64,000 nucleotides of DNA from Syntrophotalea acetylenivorans (lineage in GTDB: Bacteria; Desulfobacterota; Desulfuromonadia; Desulfuromonadales; Syntrophotaleaceae): contig NZ_CP015519.1 of NCBI RefSeq assembly GCF_001887775.1, positions 2,666,001-2,730,000 of the forward strand, written 5' to 3'. Positions within the stretch are counted from its first letter, which is position 1, and the number at the start of each line of letters is the position of its first letter. The position numbers and the translations under genes are program-made. The notes under the pieces were generated by a model, which was not told the DNA's origin, searched no databases, and saw only the letters and a list, made by a program, of their open reading frames with translations. Positions 61,191-64,000 of the stretch are shown piece after piece.

Positions 61191-61784
61191 TTAATCCCTT
61201 GAATAAACCACGGCTACCGCGCGCACCGGATCCGGAGCAATACCGACAAAGCCATGGGGTTCTTTGGAGTCGTAATAGATGGAATCGCCCGGATCGAGGG
61301 TCATGACCTGGTCGCCGTAGTGGAACTCCAGTTTGCCGGTAAGTAGAAAGATAAATTCTTCACCTTCGTGGGTTTCCAGCAATTCGTCCTGCCAGGGCCT
61401 CACGTCGAATTCGATGAGAAAAGGCTCGAGGCTACGCTGTTTTTTTCCGTAAGCCAGAGAATGGTAGTTGTAGGGGGAGCGCCCCTGGCTGCGGCTGGCT
61501 CGCCAGTCCATGCGGCGGCTCTCGCCGGCCCGTACCAGGACACATTTTTCAGCTCCATCCTGTTCCTGAAAAAAGGTCTGCAAGCCGACCTTAAGCGCTT
61601 TGGAGATGCGCAGCAGGGTCGCAAGGGGCGGTATGACCTGTTCGTTTTCGATCTGCGACAGCAACGGCTTGGAAAGGCCTGTCGCCTCGGCAAGGTTTTG
61701 CAGGGTCATGCGCCGTTCCTGGCGCAGGCGGCGGACCTTAAGGCCGATGAGCAAGCCTTTGACTTCTTCTCTGATATCGTTCAT
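61191..61784 (-). CDS. XRE-cupin transcriptional regulator
   Basis: A 197-residue regulator. The N-terminal XRE helix-turn-helix is at residues 15-68 (MTLQNLAEATGLSKPLLSQIENEQVIPPLATLLRI). The C-terminal cupin (about 120-190) has THEGEEFIFLLTGKLEFHYGD and LDPGDSIYYDSKEPHGF. Such PuuR/SinR-like regulators respond to small molecules such as polyamines or amino acids. Its promoter carries a palindrome between -35 and -10, so it may control itself. Confidence 0.9.
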   Translation of the reverse strand: MNDIREEVKGLLIGLKVRRLRQERRMTLQNLAEATGLSKPLLSQIENEQVIPPLATLLRISKALKVGLQTFFQEQDGAEKCVLVRAGESRRMDWRASRSQGRSPYNYHSLAYGKKQRSLEPFLIEFDVRPWQDELLETHEGEEFIFLLTGKLEFHYGDQVMTLDPGDSIYYDSKEPHGFVGIAPDPVRAVAVVYSRD

Positions 61785-61813
61785 TGATGACTTACCTCGT
61801 TGTATTTATTGAA

Positions 61814-61843
61814 TTCCTACCTTGCATGGCCATGGCAAGTCAA
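61814..61843 (-). promoter_or_regulatory. Promoter of the XRE-cupin regulator with palindromic operator
   Basis: Minus strand -35 TTGACT (61843-61838), 18-base spacer, -10 TAGGAA (61819-61814). The spacer is almost filled by the inverted repeat CTTGCATGGCCATGGCAAG (61821-61839). Confidence 0.5.
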
Positions 61844-61880
61844 GGACTTATTGCCGGCTTAGCGGCAGTCTTTTGGTTCT

Positions 61881-61908
61881 TTGACGACACTTGAGGCCAT
61901 GCTATCAT
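61881..61908 (+). promoter_or_regulatory. Sigma70-type promoter of the HAD gene
   Basis: -35 TTGACG (61881-61886), 16-base spacer, -10 TATCAT (61903-61908). It decides the start of the next gene: an in-frame ATG at 61907 would lie before the transcript start. Confidence 0.6.
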
Positions 61909-61948
61909 GGAGCTACCTTTTTACCAGCGAATTGAGAGTGTTTTCTGC

Positions 61949-62695
61949 ATGAACTGCCCGTCATTGCCACCTATCGAGGCGATCCTGTTCGATCTCGATG
62001 GTACCTTGCTCAATGTCGAAATGGATGCCTATATCTCCGGTTATGTGCGAGGGCTGGCGCGCCATTTCAGTGACCTTGCCAATCGCTGCCGATTTGCCGA
62101 TACGGTGGTGGCAACCGCTTTCGATCTGCTCAAGGCCGATTGCGGCGAACAGACCATGGAAGAGCTTTTCCTTGATTTGCTCCAAGAGCGTCTCGGTATC
62201 AACGCCGAGCTCTTTCGCGACCGATTGAACCAGTATTGTGACAATGGTTTGCACCGCCTGGCGCCCCTGGTGCGCCCCTTTCCCCTGGCCCGCAAAATCT
62301 TACAGTATTGTTTCGACAGCGGTCTTCGGGTGATTATCGCTACCAACCCCGTTTTCCCTCTTCCGGTGGTTGAAGCGCGTCTGAAATGGGGCCAGCTGGA
62401 TGATTTTCCTTTTGAGTTGATCACCAGTTATGAAAACAGTCGATATTGCAAGCCTCATCGTCAATATTTCATGGATATTCTCTATTCTCAGGACCTCACT
62501 CCGCAGCAGACGATCATGGTTGGCAACGATACCGAATACGACCTGCCGGCCCAGCGGGCCGGGCTGACCACCTTTCTTCTGGACACCTGTCTGATTGACC
62601 GGCAAAACCGGTTGGCTCATGCCGATTTTTGCGGTAGTCATCAAGACCTGCTGGAACTGGTCCGCTGTATCGTCGCAAACCGCCGAAACAATTGA
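61949..62695 (+). CDS. HAD-superfamily hydrolase
   Basis: A 248-residue HAD phosphatase. Motif I is LFDLDGTLLNVEMD (near residue 15), motif II VIIATNP (near 128), motif III lysine in SRYCKPHRQYF and motif IV MVGNDTEYDLPAQRAG. The cap domain is about 100 residues and helical. The substrate is unknown. The ATG at 61949 was chosen because the promoter at 61881 overlaps an earlier ATG. Confidence 0.85.
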   Translation: MNCPSLPPIEAILFDLDGTLLNVEMDAYISGYVRGLARHFSDLANRCRFADTVVATAFDLLKADCGEQTMEELFLDLLQERLGINAELFRDRLNQYCDNGLHRLAPLVRPFPLARKILQYCFDSGLRVIIATNPVFPLPVVEARLKWGQLDDFPFELITSYENSRYCKPHRQYFMDILYSQDLTPQQTIMVGNDTEYDLPAQRAGLTTFLLDTCLIDRQNRLAHADFCGSHQDLLELVRCIVANRRNN

Positions 62696-62759
62696 CACCG
62701 GGGGCCTTTTTGGTTACTCTGCTGGTTGTTTTTCTCTGTTGAAAAAGGTTTTTTCCGTC

Positions 62760-64000
62760 ATGAGTATCTATCGCTTTGTCCTTCTGGCCTGCCTGCTGGC
62801 AGGCGTCCTTCTGGGGGGCTGCCGAGAGCAGCGTCAGGAGGCCAGCATTCCCGTTTCGGTACGGGACAGCAAGGTCGCGCCTCCAGTAGAGAAGCCGCCG
62901 AAGGAGTTGCTCACTACCCAACGGGCTTTTAGCGAGGTGTCGACGAAGGTTACCCCGGCGGTAGTCAATATTCAGGCGGCGCGGGTTCGCCGTGGGCCGC
63001 AGCTCGGCCCGATGTTCGAAGATTTTTTCGGAGAACTGTTCAAGCGTCATCCTCAGCGTCAGCAACAGACCAAGAGCCTTGGTTCCGGAGTCATCATCAG
63101 CGCCGCAGGTTTTATTTTGACCAACGAACATGTGGTCAAGGGAGCCGAAGAGATCAAGGTCAAGCTGGCCGACGGACGTGTTTTCGACGGCGAGTTGATC
63201 GGCACCGACCCCGATACGGATGTGGCGGTACTCAAGATTAAGGACAGCAACGAGCTGCCGGTAGCGGTGCTCGGCGATTCGGATGCTCTGCAGGTCGGCC
63301 AGTGGGCGCTGGCGATCGGCAATCCCTTCGGTCTCGACAGCACCCTGACCGTCGGCGTGATTTCGGCGACCGGTCGTACCGATGTCGGTATCGAGGCCTT
63401 TGAAGATTTTATTCAGACCGACGCCTCTATCAATCCCGGCAATTCGGGTGGGCCGTTGCTGAATATCTACGGCGAGGTGATCGGCATCAATACAGCCATC
63501 GTCGCTTCCGGTCAAGGTATCGGTTTTGCCATCCCTATTAATCTGGCGCGTCTTATCGCCGGTCAATTGATGGAGAAAGGCGAGGTTGTTCGCGGTTATC
63601 TGGGGGTCGGTATTCAGCCCCTCTCCCCCGCCTTGGCCGAGTCTTTTGGTCTGGATCGCCCTACCGGTGCATTGGTTAATCAGGTATTGGCCGGTTCGCC
63701 AGCCAGTGTGGCCGGGTTGCGCCGCGGCGATTTGTTGTTGACCTATAACGGCCGTGAGATCAGTGGGGTGCGTAGTCTGCAGTTGCTGGTTGCCAATACC
63801 CCCGCCGGCGGTACTGCCGAACTCGGCATTCTGCGGGACGGTGAGCGTATGCAGCTGACGGTGACCATTGTCAGCCGCGAAGAGCAAGCGGCCGCGAACG
63901 AAGCCACGGAGTCGGGCAAGATCCGGGACGGCCGCAAGACCGGTTTGGGGCTGACTGTGATTCCTGCCGAAGAGGGCGGGGTGAGGATCGAGGCTGTCGA
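62760..64000 (+). CDS. HtrA/DegQ-family serine protease lipoprotein (cut by window end)
   Basis: The first 413 codons of a Do-family protease. The N-terminus is a lipoprotein signal with lipobox LLGGC (Cys21), so it should be membrane-anchored, unlike the soluble homologue at 17195. The triad is His125 in TNEHVV, Asp155 in DPDTDVAVL and Ser230 in NPGNSGGPL. A PDZ domain (about 290-375) is complete and a second begins before the edge. Confidence 0.93.
   Translation, partial: MSIYRFVLLACLLAGVLLGGCREQRQEASIPVSVRDSKVAPPVEKPPKELLTTQRAFSEVSTKVTPAVVNIQAARVRRGPQLGPMFEDFFGELFKRHPQRQQQTKSLGSGVIISAAGFILTNEHVVKGAEEIKVKLADGRVFDGELIGTDPDTDVAVLKIKDSNELPVAVLGDSDALQVGQWALAIGNPFGLDSTLTVGVISATGRTDVGIEAFEDFIQTDASINPGNSGGPLLNIYGEVIGINTAIVASGQGIGFAIPINLARLIAGQLMEKGEVVRGYLGVGIQPLSPALAESFGLDRPTGALVNQVLAGSPASVAGLRRGDLLLTYNGREISGVRSLQLLVANTPAGGTAELGILRDGERMQLTVTIVSREEQAAANEATESGKIRDGRKTGLGLTVIPAEEGGVRIEAV

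Noticed and set aside
62514-63887. 457-codon minus-strand reading opposite the second HtrA gene
   Set aside because: Low-complexity composition and full overlap with a protease whose triad is intact.

Overview
The window reads as chromosomal DNA of a Gram-negative, largely anaerobic deltaproteobacterium, most likely of the Desulfuromonadales (Pelobacter/Desulfuromonas/Geobacter relatives). The grounds are high GC, long operons with stop/start overlaps, a lipid A acyltransferase, a LutA-LutB fusion for lactate oxidation, assimilatory APS reduction and dispersed palindromic repeats. I infer this from gene families only and do not assign a species.

Layout. 1-2333 (minus): heme/siroheme operon (SIS protein, siroheme synthase, CcsB-like protein, start of hemA), divergent from trxA (2514). 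3162-4118: a lone aldolase-family gene. 4292-8003 (minus): a tight six-gene maintenance operon, dapF-HIT-HAD-nfo-dtd-darP. 8142-10398: metallo-hydrolase and MshEN genes between two copies of a 126-bp palindromic repeat. 10420-13635 (minus): zinc-ribbon/RDD membrane protein, rsmE, prmA. 13918-19721: PEP synthase/PPDK regulatory protein, an OmpR-type two-component pair, an HtrA protease and an RNase Z-like hydrolase. 19820-25465: NarX-like kinase with a LuxR-like regulator, lactate oxidation genes (lutC, fused lutB-lutA) and an unknown protein. 25809-31185: sulfate assimilation (DUF2061, cysH, cysD, cysN, siroheme sulfite/nitrite reductase, tiny lipoprotein). 31641-34302 (minus): zinc/metal ABC importer with a Fur/Zur-like box. 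34674-38113: thioesterase, class II aldolase, PatB-like C-S lyase and an ATP-grasp-like protein, a gene set I do not recognise as a known pathway. 38372-46905: envelope and housekeeping genes (YbgC-like, M23 peptidase, membrane proteins, fasciclin, Rep helicase, YhcC radical SAM, LpxL) with several very small genes. 47009-51282: tRNA-Asn, then sucA (broken by a frameshift) and sucB. 51426-53142: hairpin-rich repeats holding an IS481-type element. 53335-61784 (minus): MoaE-like protein, trxB, lipA, gltB, elbB and an XRE-cupin regulator. 61949-64000: HAD phosphatase and a second HtrA, a lipoprotein, cut by the window end.

How the parts fit. Siroheme made by the first operon is the cofactor of the reductase at 29773. 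CysD/CysN make APS, which CysH appears to reduce directly through a 4Fe-4S cluster. This would explain why the APS-kinase-like tail of CysN has lost its P-loop. Lipoate from LipA serves the 2-oxoglutarate dehydrogenase E2, and TrxA/TrxB can supply electrons to CysH.

The most notable points are: the dead kinase tail on CysN; the one-base frameshift in a C-run of sucA and an E2 without a recognisable subunit-binding domain; the 34.7-38.1 kb unknown gene set; three small genes (27, 35 and 41 codons) that are easy to miss; several families of near-perfect palindromic repeats; and two promoters with a palindrome between -35 and -10.
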